Assembly (NCBI RefSeq): GCF_029240175.1
Contig: NZ_JARBTM010000005.1
Location: 248,001 to 312,000 of the forward strand
Length of the DNA: 64,000 nucleotides
Direction of reading: 5' to 3'
Origin: Anaerosolibacter sp.
Lineage (GTDB): Bacteria > Bacillota > Clostridia > Peptostreptococcales > Thermotaleaceae
A model generated the notes under the pieces. That model made no database searches. It worked only from the letters and a program-made list of their open reading frames with translations, and was not told the DNA's origin. Shown one piece after another: positions 48,831 through 58,315 of this stretch. The translations under genes and the position numbers were made by a program. How positions within the stretch are numbered: position 1 is the first letter of the stretch; every line of letters begins with the position of its first letter.

Positions 48831-50489
48831 ATGACAGAGAAGATAAAAGTGTTGTTAGATGAACAAAATGCTTTAGAAGTAGAACAAGGGACAATACTAG
48901 CAGAAGTGTGCAGTAAAGTGCAAGACCAATACCCTTTCATGATCGTAGCTGCGAAAGTTGACAATAGGCTTTGTGAATTGAGTTATCCATTACATAGGGA
49001 CGCAAAAATAGAATTTGTAGATTTGACATCAACCGATGGTATCCGAATCTACCAGCGAGGATTGGCCTTCGTTTTTATTCGATCAGCCATGGAGATTTTG
49101 TCTGGGTGCAGGGTGACTGTAGAGCATTCTTTAAGCAAGGGACTATATTGTGAAATTCATTATAAAAGACCCATTCATGAAGATGATGTGGTAAAGATCG
49201 AAGCAAGAATGAGGGAAATCATTGACGAAGATGTTCCTTTTATAAAGGGCAGCGTGCCTGTTGCTGAGGCGAAGCGAATATTTACGGAATTGGGACTTGA
49301 CGCAAAGACAAAGCTTCTAGACTATAGGAATACATCAGAGGTAAACATTTATAGTTGCGGGTGGCTAAAGGATTACTTCTACGGTTATATGGTGCCAAGT
49401 ACTGGATACTTGAAATTATTCAAATTGAAGTATTATATGCCTGGTGTAATTATCCAATATCCAGAGAAATCAAATCCTACTGAGATTCCTGAGTTTGAGG
49501 AACAGGCCAAATTAGCCACTGTTTTTCGTGAAGCCGAGCAGTGGGGCAGAATTCTTAATATTGAATATGTAGCAAATCTAAATGACAGGATAACAGATAA
49601 AAAATATCCTGAATTAATCCGGGTTGCAGAAGCTCTTCATGAAAAGAAGATAGCACAGATTGCAGACCAGATTTTAGAAAAGAAAAAAAGAATTATTCTC
49701 ATTGCAGGGCCGTCATCTTCTGGAAAAACAACATTCGCCCAGCGACTGTCTATCCAGCTCCAGGTGAATGGTCTTAGACCCATATCCTTATCGACAGATG
49801 ATTATTTTGTAGATCGCGATCATACGCCAAGAGATGAGAAAGGTGACTTCGATTTTGAGTCCATCAAAGCCGTGGATACAGATTTGTTCAATGATCATCT
49901 AGCCAGGCTGATTCAGGGGGAGATGGTAGATCTTCCAACCTTTAACTTTCATAAGGGAGAAAGGGAGTATCGAGGAAAAACACTGCAGATATCCGAAGAC
50001 CAACCCATTATCATAGAGGGAATCCATGGATTGAATGATATACTCACCGCGGATATACCTCACGATAAAAAGTTTAAGATATATATTAGTGCGCTGACAC
50101 AGCTAAACATTGATGACCATAACCGTATTCCCACAACAGATACGCGCCTGATTCGAAGAATCGTTAGAGATAGCAAGTATAGAGGTCATTCTGCTCTGAC
50201 CACATTAAAGCTTTGGAATTCTGTGAGACGTGGAGAAGAAAGAAACATTTTCCCTTTCCAGGAAGAAGCGGATATCATGTTCAATTCGGCATTGATCTAT
50301 GAACTAGCGGTCTTGAAAAAACATGCCGAACCACTGTTGCTTGAAATAAGCAAGGATGAAAAGGAGTTTTCTGAAGCAAAAAGGTTACTAAAATTTTTAA
50401 GTTACTTCTTGTCCATAGAGGATGACCATGTAATACCACAGACATCTATTATTAAAGAATTTGTAGGTGGAAGCTGCTTTGAAGAATAG
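48831..50489 (+). CDS. uridine kinase-like enzyme with TGS and synthetase-like N-terminal domains
   Basis: 552 residues. Residues 1-60 are TGS-like (QGTILAEVCSKVQDQYPFMI), 70-190 recall the second additional domain of threonyl-tRNA synthetase (FVFIRSAMEILSGCRVTVEH), and 285-500 are a nucleoside kinase with Walker A LIAGPSSSGKTTFAQRL and LSTDDYFVDRDHTPRD. The same fusion is common in Clostridia and in B. subtilis relatives and is annotated as nucleoside kinase. The substrate is probably uridine or cytidine. GTGGGGGAT site; the frame can extend to 48813. Confidence 0.88.
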   Translation: MTEKIKVLLDEQNALEVEQGTILAEVCSKVQDQYPFMIVAAKVDNRLCELSYPLHRDAKIEFVDLTSTDGIRIYQRGLAFVFIRSAMEILSGCRVTVEHSLSKGLYCEIHYKRPIHEDDVVKIEARMREIIDEDVPFIKGSVPVAEAKRIFTELGLDAKTKLLDYRNTSEVNIYSCGWLKDYFYGYMVPSTGYLKLFKLKYYMPGVIIQYPEKSNPTEIPEFEEQAKLATVFREAEQWGRILNIEYVANLNDRITDKKYPELIRVAEALHEKKIAQIADQILEKKKRIILIAGPSSSGKTTFAQRLSIQLQVNGLRPISLSTDDYFVDRDHTPRDEKGDFDFESIKAVDTDLFNDHLARLIQGEMVDLPTFNFHKGEREYRGKTLQISEDQPIIIEGIHGLNDILTADIPHDKKFKIYISALTQLNIDDHNRIPTTDTRLIRRIVRDSKYRGHSALTTLKLWNSVRRGEERNIFPFQEEADIMFNSALIYELAVLKKHAEPLLLEISKDEKEFSEAKRLLKFLSYFLSIEDDHVIPQTSIIKEFVGGSCFEE

Positions 50490-50615
50490 GGCATCTAAAG
50501 AGCTAAAAATCCATATTACGAAATATTAAGAAAGTTCCGTGGATGACCTATTGACTTCGGTTTCTTGATGCATTAAAGTAAGAATTGCACTGGAATCAGA
50601 AAGGTGGGGTTATCT

Positions 50616-51533
50616 ATGGAACTTTTGTTATCTGAATTAATATCTAAAAATAGGTACTGGACCAGTTTTGGTCGTGTGGCCGCATATATTCCTGAACTTA
50701 AGAATGCGGATCAGAATGCCCTTGGAATTGCCGTTGTGGATATGGATGGCAATATATATAAGGCTGGGGACTATGATACAAAGTTTACAATCCAAAGTGT
50801 TTCTAAGCCTATTACCCTGATGCTTGCACTGATGGATTATGGACCAGAGTATGTATTCGAAAAGGTGGGGATGGAGCCAACAGGAGATCCGTTTAATTCC
50901 ATGAGAAAGCTGGAAACCATCAATCCATCTAGACCATTAAACCCCATGATCAATGCAGGGGCTATTGCGGTAGCTTCCTTGATCAAAGGGAAAGACAATC
51001 AAGAGAAAATGAATAGAATTTTAGGTCTGTTTAGAAAATTATCAAAAAATCCTTCTTTGGATATTAACGAGAATGTCTACTTTTCTGAAAAGAAAACTGG
51101 TGATAGAAATCGATCTATGGCGTACTTTCTAAGGGATGTAGGTGTTATCGAAGGAAATGTGGAGGATATTTTAGATCTTTATTTTATGCAATGTTCAATA
51201 GAAGTAACTTGTGAAGACATCGCCCAGATAGGTATGTTTTTGGCAAATCATGGACTTGTCAAAGAGACTGGAGAACAGTATGTACCAAAGCATATCACGC
51301 AGATTGCCAAAACCTTCATGGTAACCTGTGGAATGTATGATGCTTCCGGAGAGTTTGCCATCCAGGTGGGCGTTCCTGCGAAGAGTGGTGTAGGCGGTGG
51401 AATTATGTGTGCTATTCCGAATAAGATGGGCATTGGTGTGGTAGGCCCAGCCTTAGACAAAAAAGGGAACAGCATTGCGGGTGTAAAAATGCTACATGAC
51501 CTGTCAAAACAATTGAATTTGAGCATATTCTAA
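50616..51533 (+). CDS. glsA: glutaminase A
   Basis: 305 residues, typical for GlsA. Motifs: FTIQSVSKPITLMLALMDYG with the Ser-x-x-Lys catalytic pair (about 60-79), NPMINAGAIAVASLI, and GIMCAIPNKMGIGVVGPALD near the end, together a penicillin-binding-protein-like fold. It hydrolyses glutamine to glutamate and ammonia and may feed glutamate to acid tolerance. GGTGGGG site before the ATG at 50616. Terminator 51532-51560. Confidence 0.94.
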   Translation: MELLLSELISKNRYWTSFGRVAAYIPELKNADQNALGIAVVDMDGNIYKAGDYDTKFTIQSVSKPITLMLALMDYGPEYVFEKVGMEPTGDPFNSMRKLETINPSRPLNPMINAGAIAVASLIKGKDNQEKMNRILGLFRKLSKNPSLDINENVYFSEKKTGDRNRSMAYFLRDVGVIEGNVEDILDLYFMQCSIEVTCEDIAQIGMFLANHGLVKETGEQYVPKHITQIAKTFMVTCGMYDASGEFAIQVGVPAKSGVGGGIMCAIPNKMGIGVVGPALDKKGNSIAGVKMLHDLSKQLNLSIF

Positions 51534-51560
51534 GGTTCCTTCCAAAGGAATCTTTTTTTT
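51532..51560 (+). terminator. terminator of glsA
   Basis: AAGGTTCCTT pairs with AAGGAATCT (one G-T pair) with loop CCA, and eight T follow. Confidence 0.82.
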
Positions 51561-51644
51561 CGGAGAAGATATAAATCATTGGGAATAATAATTTATACAG
51601 GTTTTTTGAGGACAAATAAAAATTTTGAATAGAGGGTAGATGTG

Positions 51645-52106
51645 ATGAATAGAGTATATTATGTTGATGGTGGCAGACGAAAGATTGAGTTGTTTCTATC
51701 GAAACATGCTGATCGACAAGTAGATTATGATGGATGCATCGTGATCTTGTTTAAGAATGAAAAACTGGTTATGGCTTATCATCCCAAAAGGAAGGGATGG
51801 GAGTTCCCCGGAGGAAAAATTGAACCAGGTGAATCAATTGAAGACTGCGGGATAAGAGAAACCTATGAAGAGACTGGATGTAGCATTGAGAAGCTTACTT
51901 TATTAGGATATTTTATTATCATTACGCAAATGGGCAAAACTACCTCAGCAATATTCTATGGAGAAGCAGGAATGTTACATTCATTGCCTAATCATAGTGA
52001 AATGGAAAGCGTAGCGCTGTTTGATGGATTACCTGAAGATATATCCTTTGATGATGATATTTATAAAATAACCTTAGCTTATATAAGGGATGAAAAAATT
52101 CGTTAA
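51645..52106 (+). CDS. Nudix hydrolase (YtkD-like)
   Basis: 153 residues. Nudix box GGKIEPGESIEDCGIRETYEETGCSI (about 63-88) is complete, with KRKGWEFPGGK before it. The extra N-terminal strand region (VYYVDGGRRKIELFLSKHAD) and TLAYIRDEKI end resemble B. subtilis YtkD, a sporulation-linked dNTP pyrophosphatase that removes 8-oxo-dGTP. ATG after AGGGTAGATGTG. The nitroreductase gene starts 25 bases after it. Confidence 0.88.
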   Translation: MNRVYYVDGGRRKIELFLSKHADRQVDYDGCIVILFKNEKLVMAYHPKRKGWEFPGGKIEPGESIEDCGIRETYEETGCSIEKLTLLGYFIIITQMGKTTSAIFYGEAGMLHSLPNHSEMESVALFDGLPEDISFDDDIYKITLAYIRDEKIR

Positions 52107-52131
52107 ATTCTAGTGTTAAGGGGTGGAAGGT

Positions 52132-52992
52132 GTGAACATCGTAGAAATTCTAGAAAATAGACGTTCAATACGAAAATTTGACAGGAGAGAAGTATCATCT
52201 AGACAGTTAGCCGGGTTAGTGGATGCGGGGAATACATCTATACCTTTATATAAGGACATCGATGTACAATTTAGGTTAATTCGTAAAGGGGCTGATTTTG
52301 CAAAAAAAATATCTGGAAGCGCGGGTTATTTCGGTATTGTATTCGATGCGCCCCATTATATTGTTTCAATTTCTGAAAAAAAAGAAGGATTTTTAGAAAA
52401 TTTAGGATACCGCATGGAACAAATGATGCTCAAAGCCCAAGAGGAAGATATAGGCACTTGCTGGACGGAAGTATTTCATTATCATGATAAGATAAAGGAA
52501 ATACTGGATATTTATGATGATTCCAAGTTAATTCTTGCAGTAACGCCTATCGGATATGAAAAAGAAAATTTTACAGATAAAATGATAAAGCAAGTAGAAA
52601 ACCAAGGTATATCAAGGAAAAGTGTAGATGAATTGATATGGGGGGAAGACTGGAATAAGGAGCATACAAGGAAGTGGGCAGAGAGATACAAACGGATTAT
52701 TGATAAAGCACGCTTGGCCCCCTCATGCGCGAACCAGCAGCCATGGAAATTTATTCTTCATCATGAACATCTCGTATTATGCATAAAAAAAGAATCTGTC
52801 GGAGGCCATTTATCGATCAATATGAATAGAATAGATGGGGGCATTGTCATGCTCTATTTTCAACTGATTGCTGCCCATGAGGGTGTTAGAGGTGTTTGGA
52901 AAAAAGTATCTTCAACAGAGATGATGAACATCAGCATCTCTGATAAACACGAAGCAGTAGGCATATTCAAACCCGTAGGACATTATCAATAA
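52132..52992 (+). CDS. nitroreductase-family protein
   Basis: 286 residues starting with GTG after AAGGGGTGGAAGG. The N-terminal half has ILENRRSIRKFDRREVSSRQ, the flavin-binding opening of nitroreductases, and EEDIGTCWTEVFHYHD. The C-terminal half repeats the motif as YKRIIDKARLAPSCANQQPWKF, a second nitroreductase-like lobe that carries the FMN phosphate site. This duplicated form is known in Clostridia. Substrate unknown. Paired with the Nudix gene, 25 bases apart. Confidence 0.85.
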   Translation: MNIVEILENRRSIRKFDRREVSSRQLAGLVDAGNTSIPLYKDIDVQFRLIRKGADFAKKISGSAGYFGIVFDAPHYIVSISEKKEGFLENLGYRMEQMMLKAQEEDIGTCWTEVFHYHDKIKEILDIYDDSKLILAVTPIGYEKENFTDKMIKQVENQGISRKSVDELIWGEDWNKEHTRKWAERYKRIIDKARLAPSCANQQPWKFILHHEHLVLCIKKESVGGHLSINMNRIDGGIVMLYFQLIAAHEGVRGVWKKVSSTEMMNISISDKHEAVGIFKPVGHYQ

Positions 52993-53096
52993 TCAGACAC
53001 CGAAGGAAAACGGAATAATTTTAGAATATTGAAGGATTATGCCGTTTCATGTAGAAATTTTAAACAATAAAGATTATCGAAACGGAGTTGAATCCT

Positions 53097-54767
53097 TTGC
53101 TAAGTATAAAGGAAAACAAAAAATCTGTCGATTTAAGATACATTTATTTGGCCCTGGTTTTCCTGGGCTCACTGTTTATATTTCAAGTGGTGGGGATGCT
53201 TGAGGTATATATTTATAGTGTGATTGGAAATATTACTTTTCTTACTTATCATCTGATCTTAGAGGCTGCAAGCATTATTATTAGTTTTGCATCTTTCATT
53301 ATTACATACTATACTTATCAAAAAAATCATCGTCTGAGACTTCTCGTGTTTTCGGCTGTTTTTTTTATCACTGGATGGTTGGACTTCTTTCATACCATGG
53401 GTTACAATGGGATGCCTGAATTCTTTACAGAGAGTTCTATTCCGAAAGCAACAACATTTTGGATTATCGGAAGGTTGTTTTTTGCCATAGGATTACTGAT
53501 TGCGGGACTGATTCCATATAATTATAAAACGAAAGTAAAAAGGGGTTATTTTTTATGGGGTAGTATCATTGCTTCTACAGTGATCTCATATTTAGTAACA
53601 CTCCATTTAGATCGTTTTCCACCTTTATTTATAGAGGGTCAAGGACTCACCCTGTTGAAGATAAATCTGGAGTATGTTATATTAGCCATTTTTTTAATTG
53701 CTGCAGTTGCGTATATTCGTGATTATCATTTGACAAAGGATCGTATTTTCATACTTGTAGCCGCTGGCTTAATTGTCAGTGTTTTTGCAGAGGCAGCATT
53801 TACTCTGTATAAGAGTGTTTATGATACCTATAATTTGTTGGGACATATTTATAAAATCATAGGGATCTATCTTATTAGCAGAGGCATATTCATATATAAT
53901 TTAGACAAGCCGTATATGGAATTGAGTAATGCGAAAAAGAAAATTAAACTTTATGCAGAAAACTTAGAAAAAATTGTGGAGCGGAGAACATCTGAGGTTC
54001 AAAAGGTTAATGCAAAGATCATAGAGGATTTAGAATATGCAAGAAAAATTCAGGAATCCATGCTGCCGCCAAAGGAATTAAATATTTACGGTACTCAGTT
54101 TATATCGGAGTATATTCCTTGTGAACGTTTAAGCGGAGATTTCTATGGCATTTATGTTGTTGATGAAGAAAATCTAGGCATGTATATTGCCGATGTAGCG
54201 GGTCATGGGGTATCTGCAGCCATGATGACAGTGGTGGCTGATCGAATCATTAAACCAACAGGGGCTCAAGAGCGTGCGGTAAATGCATTGGCACCCCATA
54301 AAACCCTAGAGCATTTTTACCGAGAGTTCAATAGGTCTGAATTTCCTATAGAAATGCACGTAGTTATGTTTCATGCAATCTTTAATACGAGATCTCGAGT
54401 GCTTTCCTATTGTACAGGGGGAATCAATGTGCTTCCCTTCGTTGTAAAGAAAAGCGGAGAGATTATTAACCTTAATGAGAGTGTAGGATTTCCAATCTGT
54501 CGTTTTGGTGATTTCTATACACCCGAATACAAAAAAGCAGAGATACTGTTAGATAAAGGGGATCGGGTCATCTTTTACACAGATGGTCTTGCTGAAAATT
54601 TTAAGAATAATACTTTATTAGAACGGGAAAATTTAATTCGTATCCTCCAAGCAGAACGAGAAACGGATTTAAAAGAATTAAATCAGGTAATAAAAAGGGA
54701 AGTGAATCAAATTTCATCGGGCTTAGCATATGATGATGATATTACTTACTTTATCATGGAAGCATAG
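53097..54767 (+). CDS. MASE3 membrane sensor fused to a SpoIIE-type PP2C phosphatase
   Basis: 556 residues. Residues 10-265 hold seven or eight membrane helices of the MASE3 sensor (FFITGWLDFFHTMGYNGMPEF and FWIIGRLFFAIGLL are hallmarks). A coiled coil follows (about 275-315, KKKIKLYAENLEKIVERRTSE), then the PP2C domain: SMLPPKELNI, SGDFYGIYVVDEENLGMYIADVAGHG with the metal Asp residues, and a closing YDDDITYFIM. It likely dephosphorylates an anti-sigma-factor antagonist. TTG start nine bases after CGGAG. A TTG at 53088 is also in frame. Confidence 0.85.
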   Translation: MLSIKENKKSVDLRYIYLALVFLGSLFIFQVVGMLEVYIYSVIGNITFLTYHLILEAASIIISFASFIITYYTYQKNHRLRLLVFSAVFFITGWLDFFHTMGYNGMPEFFTESSIPKATTFWIIGRLFFAIGLLIAGLIPYNYKTKVKRGYFLWGSIIASTVISYLVTLHLDRFPPLFIEGQGLTLLKINLEYVILAIFLIAAVAYIRDYHLTKDRIFILVAAGLIVSVFAEAAFTLYKSVYDTYNLLGHIYKIIGIYLISRGIFIYNLDKPYMELSNAKKKIKLYAENLEKIVERRTSEVQKVNAKIIEDLEYARKIQESMLPPKELNIYGTQFISEYIPCERLSGDFYGIYVVDEENLGMYIADVAGHGVSAAMMTVVADRIIKPTGAQERAVNALAPHKTLEHFYREFNRSEFPIEMHVVMFHAIFNTRSRVLSYCTGGINVLPFVVKKSGEIINLNESVGFPICRFGDFYTPEYKKAEILLDKGDRVIFYTDGLAENFKNNTLLERENLIRILQAERETDLKELNQVIKREVNQISSGLAYDDDITYFIMEA

Positions 54768-54786
54768 AAAAGAATCATAAAGGATT

Positions 54787-54815
54787 TTGACAAGGATCTA
54801 GAAAAAGTATATAAT
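54787..54815 (+). promoter_or_regulatory. consensus sigma-A promoter
   Basis: Perfect TTGACA (54787-54792), a 17-base spacer and perfect TATAAT (54810-54815), 71 bases before the regulator gene at 54886. Confidence 0.85.
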
Positions 54816-54885
54816 ATATACAATTGTTACAATATCTTAATAAATTTACAAAAATGCTGAATTTGAGAAGAATAGAGGAGATCAT

Positions 54886-55461
54886 ATGAAAGATATACTG
54901 GTGCTGAGGGAATTGGACCAAATAAAGGCGATTTCTCATCCGTATCGTTTAGAGATTATTGAGTGCTTTGAGGAAGAGCAGCCTGCTACAGCAAAGCAAA
55001 TCGCGGATCGTATGGGAGAGCCCCATGCAAAAATCAATTATCATATTAAAACCCTTCAAAAAGTTGGTATTCTTGAGTTGATTGATGAAAAGGTAAAGTC
55101 GGGAATTATCGAAAAATACTATCGTCCAGCAGCGAAAACTTTTGTAATCGATCGAAGTATTATGAATACTAGTGAGAAGAGTGTAGTAGAATCAATTAAT
55201 CAAGCTTCTATTTCAATATTTGAAAACATTAGCAATGATTTTTATCGGGCCATAGAAAATGCCAATGATTTAGATTATGCCCAAAAAATGCTCCATTATA
55301 ATGATTATTATTTGACGATTGAAGAAACGGAGGAGCTTCAAAATATATTAAAAACTACCCTAGAGAGTTATATCAAAGATAAAAGAGATAAGTCTCGGGA
55401 AGGTACAAAGGCATATTCCATTTCAACATTGGCAATTCCAAGGGTGAAAAAAAAGAAATAA
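54886..55461 (+). CDS. ArsR-type winged helix regulator
   Basis: 191 residues. The winged helix lies at about 10-85: IKAISHPYRLEIIECFEEEQ, ATAKQIADRMGEPHAKINYHIKTLQ as the recognition helix and GILELIDEKVKSGIIEKYY as the wing. The C-terminal part (about 95-180) is helical and probably for dimerisation or ligand. No metal-binding Cys motif. It is driven by a strong promoter at 54787. The target may be the DUF456 gene behind it, not proven. Terminator at 55475. Confidence 0.87.
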   Translation: MKDILVLRELDQIKAISHPYRLEIIECFEEEQPATAKQIADRMGEPHAKINYHIKTLQKVGILELIDEKVKSGIIEKYYRPAAKTFVIDRSIMNTSEKSVVESINQASISIFENISNDFYRAIENANDLDYAQKMLHYNDYYLTIEETEELQNILKTTLESYIKDKRDKSREGTKAYSISTLAIPRVKKKK

Positions 55462-55474
55462 GGTAATACTAATA

Positions 55475-55506
55475 AAAGACTTATGTGGCTTCTACATAAG
55501 TCTTTA
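55475..55506 (+). terminator. terminator of the ArsR-type gene
   Basis: AAAGACTTATGT (55475-55486) and ACATAAGTCTTT (55494-55505) around GGCTTCT. Confidence 0.82.
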
Positions 55507-55563
55507 CAATTTTCTATAAACACAGTATCAAAATATTATTCTATAAGAGCAGGGGGTTGATCT

Positions 55564-56034
55564 ATGCTGATATTGGCCATCAGTATTCTGATCATTGGAT
55601 TTATTGGTGCTATTGTTCCTGGAATACCAGGAATTGGCCTGATGTTTTTGACTACTTTATTCTATGGATTTGTTTCCCAGTTTGAAAAAATAAGTATAGG
55701 TTGGATAGCAGTCTTTGGGTTGTTAACCCTGATATCCTTTGTGTTGGACTACTTATCCAGTATAATGGCTGCAAGAAAGTTTGGTGCAACAAAATTTGGG
55801 ATTATTGGAGGCGTTCTAGGTGCAGTAATAGGTACTCTGATACTTAATCTACCTGGATTGTTTCTCGGACAATTTTCTGGGATGCTCATAGGGGAGATTT
55901 ATGGAGGAAAAGCATTGAAGGCATCGGTAAAAGCTGGCTTTGGTGGTATGATAGGTTACATACTAGGCATGAGCATGAACATATCTATTGCGTTTTTTAT
56001 ATTGGCTACTTTTTTGTTTAAAACACTGGGTTAA
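55564..56034 (+). CDS. DUF456 membrane protein
   Basis: 156 residues with about four hydrophobic stretches. The DUF456 signatures GFIGAIVPGIPGIGLMFLTT (about 12-31) and GAVIGTLILNLPGLFLGQFSG (about 86-106) are clear, with Gly-rich helices and a conserved FVLDYLSSIMAARKFG between them. Function unknown; small membrane protein. AGGGGGT site. nfo begins 21 bases after it, so probably one operon. Confidence 0.9.
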   Translation: MLILAISILIIGFIGAIVPGIPGIGLMFLTTLFYGFVSQFEKISIGWIAVFGLLTLISFVLDYLSSIMAARKFGATKFGIIGGVLGAVIGTLILNLPGLFLGQFSGMLIGEIYGGKALKASVKAGFGGMIGYILGMSMNISIAFFILATFLFKTLG

Positions 56035-56055
56035 AGAAACTTGGGAGGTGGTATG

Positions 56056-56907
56056 ATGTTAAATATTGGTGCCCACTTAACAATATCGAAAGGATATGAA
56101 AAAGCTGCGAAAGAAGCCATATCCATTGGTGCGAATACATTTCAATTTTTTACAAGAAATCCTAGGGGTGCAAGGGCAAAGACATTGGATTTAGAGGATA
56201 TTCAGAAACTGGATAAAATCAGTAAGGACCATGGATTTGCCTCACTCCTTGCCCATGCACCCTATACCTATAATTTAGCTTCAGGAGAGGAAGACACCTG
56301 GAGTCTTGGGAAAAAGCTGCTCAGGGATGATCTAGACCGGCTACAGCATATGGAGAGCTGTAATTATATTGTATTTCATCCTGGAAGTCATGTGAAAAGG
56401 GGTATTATATTTGGAATTGATCGTATTGCTCAAGGCTTGAATGACATACTTACAGGTGAAGAGAATACAATGCTTTTGTTGGAAGGAATGGCAGGTAAGG
56501 GCACTGAAATAGGAAGTCGGTTTGAGGAGCTAAGATTAATTATAGACCAAGTGAATCAGCGTGATCTTGTAGGTGTTTGTTTAGACACATGCCATTTATA
56601 TAGCGCAGGGTACGATATCGTAAATCTGTTGGATGATGTGCTGGAGGAGTTTGACAAGAAAATCGGCTTAAACAAACTGAAAGCTATCCATCTCAATGAC
56701 AGCATGATGCCTTTTGCCAGCCATAAAGACCGTCATGCAAAAATTGGAGAAGGTACTATAGGCTTGAAGGCCATTACTACACTTATCAAACATCCTGCTA
56801 TAAAGAGTTTGCCGTTTTTTTTAGAAACACCCAATGAAGTTGAAGGATACAGGGATGAAATCAAATTGCTGAGAAGTGAATTGAATAAAGAATCATTAGA
56901 AGAATAA
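56056..56907 (+). CDS. nfo: deoxyribonuclease IV (AP endonuclease)
   Basis: 283 residues. All zinc-site motifs of Nfo are present: LNIGAHLTISKG, NTFQFFTRNPRG, LLAHAPYTYNLAS, IVFHPGSHVKRG, LLLEGMAGKG, GVCLDTCHLYSAGYD, IHLNDSMMPFASHKDRHAKIGEG and LPFFLETPNE. It cleaves DNA at abasic sites in base-excision repair. Start is the second of two adjacent ATGs, spaced from GGGAGGTG. The stop is within a palindromic terminator. Confidence 0.96.
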   Translation: MLNIGAHLTISKGYEKAAKEAISIGANTFQFFTRNPRGARAKTLDLEDIQKLDKISKDHGFASLLAHAPYTYNLASGEEDTWSLGKKLLRDDLDRLQHMESCNYIVFHPGSHVKRGIIFGIDRIAQGLNDILTGEENTMLLLEGMAGKGTEIGSRFEELRLIIDQVNQRDLVGVCLDTCHLYSAGYDIVNLLDDVLEEFDKKIGLNKLKAIHLNDSMMPFASHKDRHAKIGEGTIGLKAITTLIKHPAIKSLPFFLETPNEVEGYRDEIKLLRSELNKESLEE

Positions 56908-56928
56908 GGAATTCCTTATTCTTTTTTT
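56901..56928 (+). terminator. palindromic terminator overlapping the nfo stop
   Basis: Perfect 22-base palindrome 56901-56922, followed by TTTTTT. The TAA stop (56905-56907) is inside the first arm. Confidence 0.88.
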
Positions 56929-57036
56929 GTAACTTGCAGCAATAAAAGAATGACAGCATGCATTATCGTAAAAAATAATAACAAATAGGTGATCAGCAAT
57001 ATATGCGTAAAGAATAACAACGAAGGAGTGGGTCTG

Positions 57037-57780
57037 ATGAACGGATATATTGCGAGTATATTGGCAGGTGCCTGTACTGGTATAGGCGCATTGCCTTTGG
57101 TTTTTGTAAAAAGAATATCAAAAAAATTTGAAGACCTCATCTTGGGATTTGCAGCAGGCATTATGTTATTTGCAGCATCTTTTAGCCTTCTTTTACCTGC
57201 TTTAGAGCTAGGAGGGATTAAACAGGTGATTGGGGGACTATTGTGTGGCGCCATCATCTTGGGAGTTATTGAGAAAGTAACCCCAAACATTAATATGGGT
57301 CAGGTGAGGGGCACAGATTTCAATAACAAAGCCCTGAGGAAAACAATCATGATGACAGCAGCCATCGCCATTCACAATATTCCTGAGGGATTTGCCATCG
57401 GTGTAGGATATGCATCAGGAGAGGCAAACATGGGTTTAGTATTGGCAATGGCTATAGGCATTCAAAATGTTCCTGAAGGGTTGGTGGTAGCTGCACCTCT
57501 CATTGAGAAAGGTTATTCTAAATATAAGGCCATAGGATTTGCCTTTTTTGCAGGAATTGGTGAACCCATTGCAGCTACCATGGGAATCTTAGCAGGTAGA
57601 TTTATTCAACCTTTTATGCCTTTTACTCTGGCTATGGCAGCAGGTGCAATGTACTATGTTGTATCCCATGAGTTAATCCCAGAGAGTCACTGTCATGGCA
57701 ATCAGATGTGTGCTACCTTTGGTGTAATTGCAGGCTTTATAGGTATGCTCCTAATTGAGTATAAAATCAAAGGGTTTTAG
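57037..57780 (+). CDS. ZIP-family metal transporter
   Basis: 247 residues and about eight membrane helices. The metal-binding helix pair of ZIP proteins is intact: AIAIHNIPEGFAIGVGYASG (about 107-126) and IGIQNVPEGLVVAAPLIEKG. ALPLVFVKRISKKFEDLILGFAAGIMLFAAS at the start and the His-rich SHELIPESHCHGNQ near the end complete it. It imports zinc or other divalent metals. GAAGGAGTGGG site. Its end overlaps the RusA-type gene by 14 bases, convergent. Confidence 0.93.
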   Translation: MNGYIASILAGACTGIGALPLVFVKRISKKFEDLILGFAAGIMLFAASFSLLLPALELGGIKQVIGGLLCGAIILGVIEKVTPNINMGQVRGTDFNNKALRKTIMMTAAIAIHNIPEGFAIGVGYASGEANMGLVLAMAIGIQNVPEGLVVAAPLIEKGYSKYKAIGFAFFAGIGEPIAATMGILAGRFIQPFMPFTLAMAAGAMYYVVSHELIPESHCHGNQMCATFGVIAGFIGMLLIEYKIKGF

Positions 57781-58189
57781 GCGGATCATTAGGTTCAATC
57801 GTGTACTGAATGTTGTATCGACTGCTTTCATACAATTCAATTTCAATCCGTGGATGATCTTTATCGATATAATCAAATAAAAGAACGGGTTTTAACTGCT
57901 TGTCATTTAGGATGACACCGCTTTTCTCAATACCATCACAAATACTTTTTGGATAGTTATGGATATCTCCCATTTGACGATTAGGAAAAAACAGCTTAAT
58001 GATTGTAATCACGCTGCCTTCGAGAGGTGATCCATGGTACTGTTGATTGATGTGGCCAGCAATAGTATTTTCATAAGCAATATATTTACTATGTTTACCT
58101 TGTCTGGGCATCCAAAACTGGCCATGAATGTTTTGCAGCTTGAAGTTAGACTTACTGATTGGTTTTCCTGGTACAATTATTTTAATCAT
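57767..58189 (-). CDS. RusA-like Holliday junction resolvase
   Basis: 140 residues from the ATG at 58189, after GGAGGTGTG. MGDIHNYPKSICDGIEKSGV (about 75-94) followed by ILNDKQLKPV carries the paired Asp residues of the RusA active site. The N-terminal KIIVPGKPISKSNFK is the usual RusA start. These enzymes cut four-way DNA junctions and are often phage-borne; here the gene is alone in chromosomal context without other phage genes. Confidence 0.85.
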   Translation of the reverse strand: MIKIIVPGKPISKSNFKLQNIHGQFWMPRQGKHSKYIAYENTIAGHINQQYHGSPLEGSVITIIKLFFPNRQMGDIHNYPKSICDGIEKSGVILNDKQLKPVLLFDYIDKDHPRIEIELYESSRYNIQYTIEPNDPPKTL

Positions 58190-58315
58190 TTTCACACCTC
58201 CAGAAATATTTTAGCATACCCAGGACATATAATAAAATGATTCATTATTTCCTTCGGTTATAAAAAGTTTAAACAAAGGAGAGAATGAATAAAAAGAGAC
58301 ACAGGGTGTGATGAG

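Noticed and set aside
48961-49020. GGACGCAAA motif that could suggest a second cyclic-di-GMP aptamer
   Set aside because: It lies inside the uridine kinase-like coding region and lacks the tetraloop, receptor and closing stem.
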